Origin: Cunninghamia lanceolata
Taxonomy: Eukaryota > Streptophyta > Pinopsida > Cupressales > Cupressaceae
DNA: 64,000 bases
Direction of reading: 5' to 3'
Assembly: GCA_027924645.1 (NCBI GenBank)
Contig: BSBN01001687.1
Span: 124,001-188,000, forward strand
How positions within the stretch are numbered: position 1 is the stretch's first letter; every line of letters starts with the position of its first letter. Positions 25,201 through 36,474 of the stretch are shown piece by piece. The notes under the pieces are model-generated. The model was not told the origin of the DNA. It saw nothing but the letters and a program-made list of their open reading frames with translations, and did no database searches. The translations under genes were made by a program, and so were the position numbers.

Positions 25201-26410
25201 TTTCCTTCATAAAAAGCCTATTTTCAAGCCTTCCTTAGAAATACTTTTGTGATATTTGTGCCAAGATTGGATTGTGTGAGTCAGATTTCTGAGTTATATT
25301 GTGAACTAGATTGCATATTTTCTATCCATATTAGGTGCATCACCAAATTTTATAGTTTTATTTCCTTATAGTTTCCTTCTTACCCTTTTCCAAAATAGAA
25401 AATCATACATTCCAATAGAATATTTTAAGGGAACCAGCCCATAATCTAGAGGTTCAAACTCATTATAGGTTACCCACAGCCTGAGTTTGACCCCATGTTT
25501 TGAAGGATTGCAAAGTGTCACAGCTTTGCATAAGGGTGCAATCCTCATCAACAATAGTCATGACTCATGACATTCCATAAGAGTAAATGTTTCATTTCAG
25601 CATCTCTTGTGTTCTTGCATCTACATATCGTCACCTGCATTCATATATATGCTCAAAAAGCAAAAAAACAAATCACATCGTCCATATGTCATCATCCTAG
25701 GTATGCATTCTCCTAAGAAGAATAAAATCTCTATCCAACCATATGCACAAAAGGGAAAGTGAAGTACAAGATGTTGACTAAAGCTATGTATGGATCTCAT
25801 AAAATTAGGTCTTATAACAATAAGTTTAAAATAATGTTTGAGCAAAAGTCACTCCAACAAGTCAAAAGAACAATACTGTGTAATCAAGTACACGAGTCTC
25901 CCCATGCAAGGGGGCAAGGGTAGAAATCTCTTAAATGTAAGTCTCTCAAAAACCTCAAGGAGTGTCAAATCAAACCTTTGCAAAATCTTCACAAAAACCA
26001 TAAAAATTAGAAAAATCAGAAAAAACCTAAAAAAATTGTAAAACATAAAAAATCCCTAAAAATCAAATATGTTCTTCAAAATCTGCAATAAAAGGAGAGT
26101 TTGTTCTCCTCTCTAGCTTAGCATGTCTTCTATTCCCTTTATGCATTCTTAGATTAGTTTTTGCTTTTATGCATCTCTCGTACGTCGTTTTGCGTGCATT
26201 CATTCCTACAGGTCTAACCGACAAAGGTAAACAACTAGTCGAACTCAAATGATCCATGGTAAATTCGTCATTTTAGTTTTCATTATTCATTTTGATACAT
26301 TTAAATTCTGGACTAATACTAGTTATTGCCGGTACAATTGTAGGAAAAGAGACAACATGTAAGGCCTAGTTTGGGAATGGTACCTACCTTTCATGTAGAC
26401 TACCATCCCC
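19292..26410. other. Long non-coding 3' region of the nested element
   Basis: More than 7 kb without a supported gene. It begins with A-rich DNA (to about 19930), contains several short open frames without recognisable domains, and includes the GGAG..TAAGG repeats at 24149. An eight-base inverted pair, TGATGAGG at 20632 and CCTCATCA at 25543, brackets 4.9 kb. I found no matching target duplication at those points, so a further nested element is possible but not shown. Long 3' non-coding regions are known in Tat/Ogre elements. Confidence 0.45.
24149..24402. repeat. Degenerate repeats of a TTGGAGTTATAAGG word
   Basis: The words TTGGAGTTATAAGG (twice), TTGGAGTGATAAGG, AAGGAGATATAAGG and TTGGAGAGATAAGG occur at irregular steps of about 40-80 bases. 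Confidence 0.6.
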
Positions 26411-26421
26411 GAGGGGGAAAA
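26411..26421 (+). other. Polypurine tract of the nested element
   Basis: GAGGGGGAAAA ends two bases before the 3' LTR start TGTAAGC at 26424. Confidence 0.75.
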
Positions 26422-26423
26422 TA

Positions 26424-28765
26424 TGTAAGCACAAAATCATGCATAGCCTCCACGAGGACCCCTATGATGATTTTAATCCCTGTCACGTACATGTAAGCCT
26501 AAAATAATGTCCTCTAAGCAACAAACCTCTTGACGAGTCTTCTTTCTTGTCTTGTGTTGTTTCCTCTTTGTCGATTTCTCTCTCTCCCTGTTTGTGACGC
26601 TTTTCAACACTTTTGCGACACTTGTTGATTTGCATTTTCTGAGCTTTCGACCTTGCTCCTAAGCCTTATGAGGATCTTGTAGGTGAGTTTTCTCCTCTCC
26701 CCTATGCTTTTCATCCTCTGTACCCCCTAGAAGCCTTCTAGAGGCCTCCCCTATCCATCTCCCGCTTTCAGTTTTTAGTTTTGCTCAACCAATCCAAATC
26801 TCCTCCTATTATTTCTAGATCTCCCCCAGGCGATCCTGCAAGTGCAAGTGGAGATTTGGATTCTTGCACATGACTGACCTATTTTTAGAGGCAAAACACC
26901 TCTTTTTCCTCTCTTCTATCATTTCCCACCCTACAGTTCTTCAAAAAACTCTGTATTTCCCATATCTCCCCTGAGCGACCCTACTGACGAAAGGGGCGAC
27001 CCTGTCGCATTTGCAGCCACGGAAAAACTTGAGTTTCTCACTCAATTTAGCTTCGATTTCACCCATTTTTCTTCCAATTCTCATGATTTTTGATGCCTAA
27101 TATGGAATTGACTATTTCATGCACCCACACATGCATAATTAGCTCCATTTGATCTATAATTAACAACTCAATCAATCTCATGCATCCTCTCAACTCCAAT
27201 TCCTCTTCAGTGATAAGCTATTATTGATTTATCACTCCATAGTTAGTTGAGTTCACTGGGTAATCAACCTTGTTAACTCCCCAATCAATCCTTGTTAACT
27301 CATCAATCAAATGAGTTAACTTCTCAATCAATCCCATTCCTCAAACCTATAAATACCCCCCTCCCTCAAGCACAAAGGGAGGCAAATTCATTGTGCACAT
27401 AGCTCTTGCCAGTTTTTGCTCTCTAAATTAGCATTCTAATGCTCTCATGGGATGAAGGTACCTTTTGTTTTATTCATTGTTCAACCAAGCATCATTACAC
27501 CACTTCATTTAAAGCCATTGTGCTCAACCAAAGCTCTCATTGAGCTCTTTCAAGCTTCAACAAGCTTCTTTTTGCTTCTATGTGTCATTTTGTTGTCAAG
27601 AGGTCTTCCCACTGCTTCAAAAAGACTCGAGGTTGCCAACATCAAGGATTTTTGAGGGTATTGGAGTCACACAAATATTCATTTTTCAGGTTCTTTTATT
27701 GCTTTATTCAATTCATAATAATTAGAAAACCAAAAATTGCTCTTTTAAAAAGTAAATCTTTGCTTTTTCCTTGATAGTTAGATCTTGCATGTTAGGATAA
27801 TTATTTTCATATTCCTAGATCTAGATTATTTGAAGAAGCATTGTCCCTTTTTAGATTAGATTATTTCAAAACAATCGAAAACCCAAAAACATAGATTAAA
27901 CTTGCATTAGGAAAAGTCATATTAGTTTACATTCATATTTCCATTTCATAGATTAAAAAGCACTTTTCGTTTCCAAAATACTAAAAAAACACAAAAATAC
28001 ATCTGCATATCATTTAGCTTTGCATGCATGTAGAAACCCTAGAAATAGACAAAATTGCAAACCCTCGATACCATCACGAGGTAAACCATGATAAACGATT
28101 CAATCAAACCCTTGATCACATCACAAGGTAAACACAAGTCAAAGCATAACCAAACCCTAGATCAAAACCCTAAGTCTAGTTAAGAGTGGTCATCATACAT
28201 TTACCTCTATCTTGGCTCATGAATGTGCCTAGAAGTGAGAGGTGAGTGGATAAGGGCTATCCTCAATGAGATCGAGGAAATCAATCCACAACAATAGCAA
28301 GAGACATTTACTTTACCACAACAAGATCCACTTGACCTCTTGTTAACAGAAGAACAAAGACAACTCCAAATACAATGAGAACTCATTCAACGCATTGAAA
28401 GAAAAGAGGATATAAATGAAAGAAACTGTTTACCCACACAAAGGTGGAATAGAAGAAACCCCAACAGGAAGAGAGAAACTAGTGACCTTCGGGTCATAGG
28501 GTTATCTCAACAACTACCATCGAACGAAACATTCAACTTAGCACACAACAACAAAGGCCACAGAACTTGTCGACCCCTCTCCGCAAAGTCCAGCTCTCCA
28601 ATGAGCTAGACCCCCGCTGTGTCTCGCCTCCTCTTAATTGGGTACTTCCATGATAGTGAGAGTGATGTGGCGGATCACCCCGTGGCAAGGAGGGAAGGGT
28701 CCGTGTGCGTGCCGAAATCTGACCCGACAACCCCAGGCAACTAGAGTCACGATTTTGAGTGTACA
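26424..28765 (+). repeat. 3' LTR of the nested Tat-like element
   Basis: Runs from TGTAAGCAC to GAGTGTACA, 2342 bases, collinear with the 5' LTR at 13841-16213 apart from small indels and scattered substitutions. Confidence 0.92.
27348..27355 (+). promoter_or_regulatory. TATA box of the inner 3' LTR
   Basis: TATAAATA, the same position as in the 5' LTR, followed by a C-rich run. Confidence 0.65.
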
Positions 28766-28770
28766 AGCTC
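28766..28770. repeat. Target-site duplication AGCTC, right copy
   Basis: Follows the inner 3' LTR. The outer pol gene resumes at once. Confidence 0.9.
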
Positions 28771-30770
28771 AGAAGTAGCAAGATAGTTGGTGATGTCTGC
28801 AAACCAGGGGGTTTTAATGGAGGTGGAAAATAACTTTTCATCTAGGAATTCATCTTGTATATGAGCACAATCTCCATTATCTTATTTAATCTGGGATAAG
28901 AAATATGTGACTACATTGAACTTCTCGGGTTTATCAATGATGGTCACATTGAATTCGGAGAAGCAATAACCATCTGATTATCCTTTCATTTATTATAGGT
29001 TTATTCATTAGGTATTTGATAGCTAAATGGTATGTGAATACAGTTACTTTGTACCCTATAATGTAATGTCAAAATTTATTTATTGCATGAACCACAACTA
29101 AGAATTCTTTCTCCGTAGTGGTATAGTTCTGATCAATGGGAGTCAAATTCTTATTGATGAAATAGATGACATATTTTCCTCCATTCTCATCTTCTTGACC
29201 TAAAATTGCTCCAATGGCATCATTGGAAGCATCTGCATAAATATGGAAAGGAAGGTTCCAATTAGGTCCTCATAGGATAGGAGCAGAAATGAGTTTCTCC
29301 TTAAGGATTTCAAATGATGTTTGACATTCTATTGTCCAGACAAAATCTATATCCTTTTGGAGAAGGGAGAACATGGGGGCTGCAATCTTGCTGAAGTTTT
29401 CTATGAATCTTCGTTAGTATCCAGCATGTCCTAAGAAACTTTTGAAATCAGTTTGGTTCTTTGGAGTCTCTAGTTGTTGTATCACCTCAATTTTCTTAGG
29501 ATCCACTTTTATCCCTTCAACTGAGATGTGGTGTCCCAACACTATCCCTTGTTCTATCATTATTAGACATTTTTCATGACTCAGGGATAACTGATGGTCC
29601 TCACATCGTTTCAACACCTTGTCCAAATTTTTAAGGGCTTCATCAAAAGCGGAACCATATACTATGAAGTCATCCATGTAGACTTCCATACAATCATTTA
29701 CCAACTCAGCAAATATGGCTAGAATAGCTCTCTGAAATGTTACAGGAGCGTTGCATAACCCGAAGGAAAGGACTCAATATGCAAATGTTCCCTAGGGACA
29801 GGTAAAAGTTGTTTTGTCCTGGTCCTCTACTACTACTTGTATTTGGTTATATCCATTGAATCCGTCCAGGAATGAGAAATACTTCCAGCTAAATTATCCA
29901 AGACCTAGTCTATGAAAGGTAAAGGGAAGTAATCTCTTTAGGTGGATTTGTTGAGCTCTCTATAATCAATGCACACTCTCCACTTCTAATTTTTCTTTGG
30001 GACTACTACCAAAGGTGAAACCCATTTGCAATCAGAGATGGGGTAGATGAATCCTACTTGCAGGAGTTTCTCAATCTCTATTTTAATAATATCTTTGAGA
30101 GCAGGATTGAGTCTTCGTTGTGGTTGAAGGATAGGTCTAACATCTTCAATATAGATGTGGTGGGTATAAACACTTGGGTGTATTCCTCTCATGTCTATAT
30201 AATCCAAAGAAAAATCTTTGGACCTATTTACCAAAACATCAAACAATTTGAGCTCATCTGACTCTGTCAACCAGCTATTGATATTTAAAGTTTTTCCTAG
30301 TAGTAACATTATAGTTTTGGTTCTAGGGTAGTTGGAGGTGATGGTATGAACTTCTCTTGTTGAGGTGTTGAGAGGACAACTATGCGGTATAGTTCTATGG
30401 AGTCTAGCAATATCTTCAAAGAAGTGATCTATTTTTAGAATGATATTAGCCAGGGGACAAGGTAATGCTGTGAAGTTGGTGTAATCATGTTCATTATCTT
30501 CAATGTGGATCGAGTGTCCTAAAATCTCTTCCACTTCTAAAATTTCTTCATCACCTGAGTCTGCGACAATGTCTTGTATGTTTCCTAATTCATCTTCCAA
30601 CTCTTCACCATGTTGTTTAATGACTACCATAGAAAGTGAGGCTAAATTCTCTTGTTTGTCATAACTATCTAGTTCATCAACCCAAACTTGGTTATGCTCA
30701 ACAGGTTGAGTGGGGGGATACAGGCATAAGTGTTTGCTATTGGGACCATGTGAAATGGTCATTCATCTTG
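28771..30770 (-). pseudogene. RT and RNase H of the Athila-like element
   Basis: The minus strand reads the segment before RT (HPSVYTHHIYIED, then RRLNPALKDIIKIEIEKLL and SDCKWVSPLVVVPKKN), a decayed middle part, and the palm motif YMDDFIVYG near 29670. RLGHAGY-like sequence follows (FKSFLGHAGY near 29420), then the RNase H region. The tether before integrase, PWFADITNYLA, ends at the insertion point and continues on the far side of the nested element. The N-terminal part (30762-29986) and the YMDD part (29704 on) are in different frames, so at least one frameshift lies between them. The catalytic Asp pair of RT is intact. Confidence 0.82.
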
Positions 30771-31660
30771 CTCGGCAGTCAATCTTAGCTACAACTATAG
30801 CTAACCACGACCTGCCCAATATTATCAGGTAACTGTCCTTGGGTGTGAGGGACTGGATTATTTAGAAATCTATTGGATATTCCCAATCGTCAACCTTGAC
30901 AGGGACATTTTCTAGGACACCCTTGGGAATAGCTATGGATTGATTTGCCATTTGCAATATAGTAGTTGTGGGACGCAAATTGATCAGTGAGTCCTAGTTT
31001 TTCCATAACATCCATCGTCATGATGTTAATGGCTACTCCCAAGTCCACTAGTACATTAGTTATTGCTACCTCGTTGATTGTCACTGTTATGAGTGGACTA
31101 CCTAGGTCACCATATTTTGGGGTTAAGGTTTTTCCAGCCAGAAGGTCGACTAGATATCCATTGATGTGCACAGTATTAATCTGTTTTGGTTTCCTTCTTG
31201 CTATTTTTATGCACAACTATTTAACTAGTTGGTTGAGTTTAGGAATTTATTTAATTGCCTATAACAAGGGAATCTCGATATGGAGTCGTTTAATTTCTTG
31301 GATTAATGCGGTTTTAGTAGGTAAGGTCATTTCTGAAGGTTTATTCAAAGGATTTGCCTTGAGATGCTCAGGAAAAGGTGGTTGAGATTTCTTTTTCAAG
31401 GCAGGATCCTCCTTTAAAAGATTTGTTGAACACTGGCCAACCTCTTCTTGAGGTAACTCGGGAGTTCTAGGTGAGGATTGTGGAAGAAGCTTATCTTGGT
31501 TACCCAATGGGTTATTACCTGAAGGTATGGAAGGTTTCTCAGTCCCTTCAGCAAATTCTGCATCTAGTTCGTCAAGGATCTCGACTATGGTAGGCTGCTG
31601 GAGTGTTTTTCTTGACCTCAACTGCAGGTTTCCACAATAGATAGCATTAACTCCAGTCAT
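30771..31660 (-). pseudogene. Protease region of the Athila-like element
   Basis: The frame 31216-30890 reads GDLGSPLITVTINEV and NVLVDLGVAINIM. The latter matches the aspartic protease motif of Athila-type elements (VDLGA-INIM) with Ala replaced by Val. The preceding frame 31660-31259 is a Pro/Ser-rich linker. Both are in the gag frame. Confidence 0.72.
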
Positions 31661-33034
31661 GTTTTCCTATTCTATTGAATACACTGGGGTAGTTTGACAA
31701 TTATTTGTTGGATTAGGGATAGGTTGTACTGGGAGTTGTGATTGGTTGACCTACTCATTTTGTTGAGGGTTTTGGGGAGCTGGCAAAAGGTTCTGTTATG
31801 GATTAGGCATCCTCCTTGGTCCATGATAGAACTTATTTGGAGTTTGATTCCATTGAGGCACTGGATTTTGAGTATACCATTATTGTTGAATCTAGTTTGG
31901 CCATTGAGGATTTCCCCAGGATTGGTTTGCCCATTCAGGTGGTCCCCACGGGTAAGGTCCCCAATTAGGTGGTGCTTGAGGCCAAGGTGTCATCCATTGA
32001 CTATTATTCCAATTATTTTGGAGGTTGCCAGGAGGGATTTGAATTCTGGCCATAAGAGAGGTCTTTGATTCACAAAATTGATCTCCTCCTCAATGTGAGA
32101 TGACATTTTCTTAGAATTTTTTATTGCATTCAAGATCTCACATTGATCAGTGGCATGACTCTTCACAAATTTGGCAATTGTCAACTTTATCCAAAGGGCA
32201 CTCACTTAATAGATGTTTGTTTCAACACCTAGGGCAGTAGATGGATAAGTTCTCAGGATTACATGTTTTGTCCTGTATTCCATCCAGAGTGGTGTTTAGC
32301 TGAACAAGAATGTCAGTTTTCAGATTTGCTATTTCCTCTCATAGTTTACCTATTTCATTTGAACCTCTTAAAAGACTAGATTTACAGATACTTCCACGAG
32401 TATGGGAGAAATTCTAACATAACTCAGTGATATCACTGAGTTCAAGTTGGGACACGTCTCCCTTTCCCATTAAATCTAGACTTCTCCTAGCATCCTCATC
32501 AAGTCCTTTGAGAAATATAGTCTTCAAAATTTCTGGACTTATGGCTTTTTCACCACACCGTTTGGTTAGAAAGATGAACCTATCAAGGTAATCTTCCAGG
32601 ATCTCATCTTCTTTTTTCCTTAGTTTGAACAATTCTTTTTTCCTATCACTAACTCTGTAGTAACTCTAATATTTGTCTAAAAAGATGGTTTCCATTTCAT
32701 CCCACGTAGTTATCGACCCGAAAACTAATCCCATGAACCAACGCATTGCAACGTCTCTCAGAGTGGAGGGAAAGAGTTTAAGTTCTTCGTTATCATTTTT
32801 GTAGTCATATGCTTGGCACATGACTTTTAACTTGAAGAGGAACTGGTCAGGATCTTCAGAGGATAATCCCCTAAAAGTCAGTAAGATGGATGGTGAAATG
32901 TTTTTCATGTGTGCGTCATCATCTTCGTTGAGAGAAATAGGATAGGTAAATGTCCATGCTACTCTTCTTGGGTTATCACCATCTCCTAGGTTTGCCTTCC
33001 CATTGAAAGGGTCATTATTGTGATTATCAGCCAT
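31661..33034 (-). pseudogene. Gag of the Athila-like element
   Basis: The minus-strand ATG at 33034 reads MADNHNNDPF and then the retrotransposon gag domain with PDQFLFKLKVMCQAY, FPSTLRDVAMRWFMGL and ITTWDEMETIFLDKY. After a stop at 32666 the same frame goes on with EDEILEDYLDRFIFLTKRC. A Cys-rich zinc-finger remnant (CPRC, then HLLSECPLDK and NCQIC) lies near 32160-32250, again with stops. The leader between the primer site and this ATG is about 330 bases with no gene. Confidence 0.8.
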
Positions 33035-33363
33035 GATGTCAAAAGGAATATTCTCCTCCTTAAAGATTAGGTTTGTTGGTTGAATGATCTCCTCTTCAAA
33101 GGTCTGGTCTAATGGTTGAACTTCTGGGGTATTTTGGGAGGTCTCAGGTTGATCCTACTCAATCAATTCATAACTAAGTTCTTTAGCTAAGACATCTACC
33201 TCCCTATTTATGGTTGAAATTACTATTGGGGGGTTCTTGGTATGAATCTTCCATGCGGGCCTCGTTTCCTGACCATGCAGAAAAAAGAAATCTGACAACT
33301 ATATTTTTTTTTTCTAAAAGAGGTATCCAAGAAGTCTCCTATTAACACTTAGAAAAGAATCAT

Positions 33364-33380
33364 CCCTGACAACGGCACCA
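33364..33380 (-). other. Primer-binding site of the Athila-like element
   Basis: The minus strand reads TGGTGCCGTTGTCAGGG five bases after the 5' LTR. It is close to the tRNA-Asp complementary site TGGCGCCGTTGCCGGGG known from Athila elements. Confidence 0.8.
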
Positions 33381-33385
33381 AAAAG

Positions 33386-34146
33386 TGACAAGCTATCATA
33401 AGGTCCTAACCCTTTAGTTAAAAATGTGTCAATTATGTTGACCGGGTAGTGTCCAAAGGCTGTATGCAATAGGGGATATTTTTGGCCATCTCACTGAGAT
33501 TTTCTAAATTTTTGAAAAGTTTGAAAACAAAAAATTAAACTTGAAAGCATGAAATTGTTTAAGCTAGAAAGCATTTAAATTCCTATTCTAGAAAGCATGT
33601 AAACTATCTAAGAATCAATACATACAATTTAATATGAAATTAAAACAAAGGGCAACTAACTACTAACTGAAAGTACACACCTAACATCTTTTAATTAACA
33701 GTAGTTTTATGACAGAGTGGATGCTCTAGAAATTTCAAGTAAATAAAATTCAGAGACCATTAACTTAAAACCACAACCTGTAGGCACACATAACAGAGCT
33801 AAGCACAAAGTAACATTTATCTAAATGTAGCATGCACATAATAGAAATGACAACATGAACAATAAAAATACTTATCTACTCTACAATCCCTTGAGTGGCT
33901 AGCTCTTGGGAGTTTCTACTATTGGTTCAAATCACATGCGGTACTTTAATAGCTTTGAAGTAAATCCCATTCACAATACTTCCATTACTCAGAATCATAT
34001 TACTCAAAACAAATTACTCAGAACTAGACTAGTGGTATTCATTCATTCATATCATAACAGTATCTCAAAATAGTACAGAGAACATAATTGAACAGTATTC
34101 AGAATATATCATAACAACTTATCCTTGTTTTGAGCAACTACATACA

Positions 34147-34199
<53 letters not shown>

Positions 34200-34679
34200 T
34201 GTACTACTACAAAATCTTAATTTGTAGATGGTGGGTAAATGCCATTTGAAAAAGTTTTAAACAGAATTACAACTAACTGGATGTCTTTTAATTTAAACAT
34301 AGTAAAGGCTCTGAGTGGAGCCGTAAAGTCTTAAGTATGATAAATAGAAAATAATAGAATGCTTTAAAAGAAATCTTCCACTATGCATGCCTAAATTTCT
34401 AGTGCCCCAACTTCTAGCTCTCTGAATTCAACCACTTGAAGTTCACTCCTTTCATAGGCCATGCATAAGTCCTACACAATTACTCAAAGTCTATACCATT
34501 ATATCAACATTAGTAGCTAATTCAAATCAATTTGAGAAATAAAGATTTATACACCATTTTATCAAAAGTAGACAATTATTGCTTTTAAAAATAAACAGAT
34601 TGTCATGGGTAAGGTGATTGGCTAAGACAAAAAGGGTTATATGGCCTGTTATAAAAATGAGATTGTTTATACCTCATCA
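33386..34679 (-). repeat. 5' LTR of the Athila-like element
   Basis: Pairs with 6892-8118 in the same orientation. It is 1294 bases long. Part of the extra length comes from the CATA/TA microsatellite at 34140-34199 and a short duplicated segment near 34000. Confidence 0.9.
34140..34199. repeat. CATA then TA microsatellite
   Basis: About nine CATA units followed by about twelve TA units. The partner LTR has only ACGTATATACTAG at this point (near 7633), so the array expanded after insertion. Confidence 0.9.
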
Positions 34680-34684
34680 CAGGG
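34680..34684. repeat. Target-site duplication CAGGG, right copy
   Basis: Matches 6887-6891. Confidence 0.9.
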
Positions 34685-35120
34685 CATAATGAAAAAATAG
34701 CAAAATTGATTCCTTTCCAATGGCCATCAGAGAAAGCATGTGCAACTTGGGTGGAGAAGTATGGATAAATGTGTCCAGGGTGAACAAAGATCCAATCATG
34801 TGATATGTCTTCTTCATCATTTAGATAAAACACTTCTAACAGTTTTTTGGCATCTCCAAGCTGAATTGTATTTTGTCTTTTTCTCTTTCATATGCAATTT
34901 GAATTAGCTTCCCAATGCCTATGGCGGTGGCTTGTAGTGCAAGATTTGTAACCAGAAGTTGGTAATGAGTTTTAGGGCAACATGTTCTTGTGTCTATAAA
35001 AGAACATGTTGTTCCACTTTGTAAAGAGATAGGAAGATTTGGGAAACTTTGATAATGAAATACAGAGCAATTTCTGAGAAGTTGTCTATATTCTGAGTAG
35101 TAAGTTTTAATTTCTTGCAT
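34685..35120 (-). pseudogene. Unclassified protein-like fragment
   Basis: The minus strand reads 94 open codons (35120-34836) with QLLVTNLALQATAIGIGKL. A one-step frame change then gives LLEVFYLNDEEDISHDW, FVHPGHIYPYFSTQ and AFSDGHWKGINFAIF, up to the target duplication. The composition is that of a real folded protein, and it does not resemble the low-complexity retroelement ORFs around it. I do not recognise the family. It may be an exon fragment of a host gene or part of an older element. On the plus strand the same DNA should be the former continuation of copy A, but that reading soon hits stops. Confidence 0.3.
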
Positions 35121-35345
35121 GTTGAATGTACTTTCTCTATAAACATTATATGTACTTTGAATGTATATATGATAATAATTATATAATAAATATATGATAA
35201 TAATAGATTCTAAAGGTCAGTTCCTTGTTAAATGGCTTAATCTAACCTTGTCTAGAGAAAAGAGGTAGCAACAACTAAAATGAATGTTGAAAATAAAAGA
35301 AGCAATACACCAAGATTAAAATATATTATACTTGAAGATTAAATT

Positions 35346-35553
35346 CAATAGTTAACAAAATAAACCACACACATCAATAGCAATGTAGGGAGTAATTAAT
35401 CATCCAAATGTAATAATAAAAATATAATAGAAACACAATTCTACAACTTCATATGTTAATTGAATAATAACTAATAGAATAAATTAAATACATCAATAAT
35501 AATGTAGAAAGTAATTAATCATTGAAATATAATTATAATAATAGGATAGAAAC
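35346..35553. repeat. Two tandem units of about 110 bp
   Basis: ACATCAATA.CAATGTAG.GAGTAATTAATCAT and the words after it, ending in TAGAAACAC, occur twice. The second copy ends at the LINE-like tail. Confidence 0.6.
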
Positions 35554-36474
35554 ACATTTTTTGATCGGTAAACCGCACCATGTGTGGGAAATTATATTAA
35601 TACAAAAAGATTTACATTCAGTTCGAGCCTAGAGGACTCTTCACAGATTAATACAAGAGCACTCATGGTGCCAAAAAAACAAATATAGTGCCAAGAAAAT
35701 TCCCAAATCTAGCCCTCTAATCTACCAGCCCAGGCTCCAAAAACACACAACACCATCCACCAGCTTGAAAACTTGCCATCCTACCACCCTAGTTCCCAGC
35801 ATAGCAATTACTAAAAAAGTGGCCCCAAGATTGGGAGCTCGACCACTCCTACGACTGGTAGAATTCCCCCACACTCGTAGTGGCTGTGAAGTGATCAATC
35901 CATACCGGAGTCTCCTCTCTATCCATTCCAATTGCCCGCCAAAGAAAGTCTCTCCCACGAGCTGCCCAAAGCATGTGCCTTCCCAATTGTTGCTCATTCA
36001 TGTTTAGCACGAACAGCTGCCTAGTTATGCCCTCCTCTTCCTCGTGCAGCTTCTCTAGGTCCCTCAGCCACAGGATTCTGACCCCCAATTCTGTAAAAAC
36101 TGCCACATCTACGTCATCTAGAAGAGTATCCGAAGTGAATACTTCCCGTAGAATCACCAACGCATCCACCTTTGCCTCTCCTAGGTCAAATAAAGAAATT
36201 AGAAAGCATGAGGAAATGTCTATATTTACCCTATATTTGTCCTCTGAGACCAAGAAGTCTTTACCCAGGACCACTTCACTACCTCAAGGAAGAGTCTGTT
36301 TTGTTGCTTACAAATGACCATCAGTCTATAATTTATTATACGACCTAGAAAGGTGACCTGACGCTTATTGCAGCGGAGCCTTATGGGAGTCTCCATCCTA
36401 TGTTTTGAACAAGCCAAATGAGTGTCATTTTGTTGGAGACCTCCAAGATTTAAAGGAAGTTCGTTAATGAACAC
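35554..36474 (-). pseudogene. Unclassified minus-strand fragment with LINE-like tail
   Basis: The minus strand ends in a GTTTACCGATCAAAAAA tail, a type I associate with plant LINE 3' ends. Upstream of it, 36274-35849 is open for 141 codons (LRDLEKLHEEEEGI, HMLWAARGRDFLWRAIG), and 36474-36226 is open in another frame. I cannot find RT motifs, so this could be a 5'-truncated LINE or a retrotransposed gene copy. The plus strand end abuts the tandem unit at 35553. Confidence 0.3.

Larger units (their letters stand above)
13841..28765 (+). mobile_element. Nested Tat-like Ty3/gypsy element with deleted pol
   Basis: Two LTRs of about 2.35 kb in the same orientation (13841-16213 and 26424-28765) with TG..CA ends, AGCTC duplications, a primer-site candidate and a polypurine tract define the element. 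It encodes gag and protease, a stub of the region before RT, and only the C-terminal end of integrase. RT, RNase H and the integrase core are missing. About 7 kb of non-coding DNA then precedes the 3' LTR. Tat-like assignment rests on the protease C-terminal motif LGRPWIH with IPSTLFQ and on the gag block WYYRLPEESIHSFRQL. It is non-autonomous. Confidence 0.88.
6892..34679 (-). mobile_element. Athila-like Ty3/gypsy retrotransposon, interrupted by a nested element
   Basis: Reading on the minus strand, the order is 5' LTR (34679-33386), primer-binding site, gag, protease, RT, RNase H, an interruption by another element, integrase, a tandem repeat, an extra ORF (copy B), a polypurine tract and the 3' LTR (8118-6892). 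Five-base duplications flank it. The Athila-like assignment rests on the tRNA-Asp-like primer site TGGTGCCGTTGTCAGGG, the RT motif YMDDFIVYG, the protease motif VDLG, and an ORF between integrase and the 3' LTR, where Athila elements carry their so-called env-like ORF. Without the 14.9-kb nested insertion the element would be about 12.9 kb. Many stops make it non-functional. Confidence 0.88.

Noticed and set aside
34141..34200. CATA/TA array as a CRISPR-like repeat
   Set aside because: Simple microsatellite with no spacers, in a plant-type retroelement.
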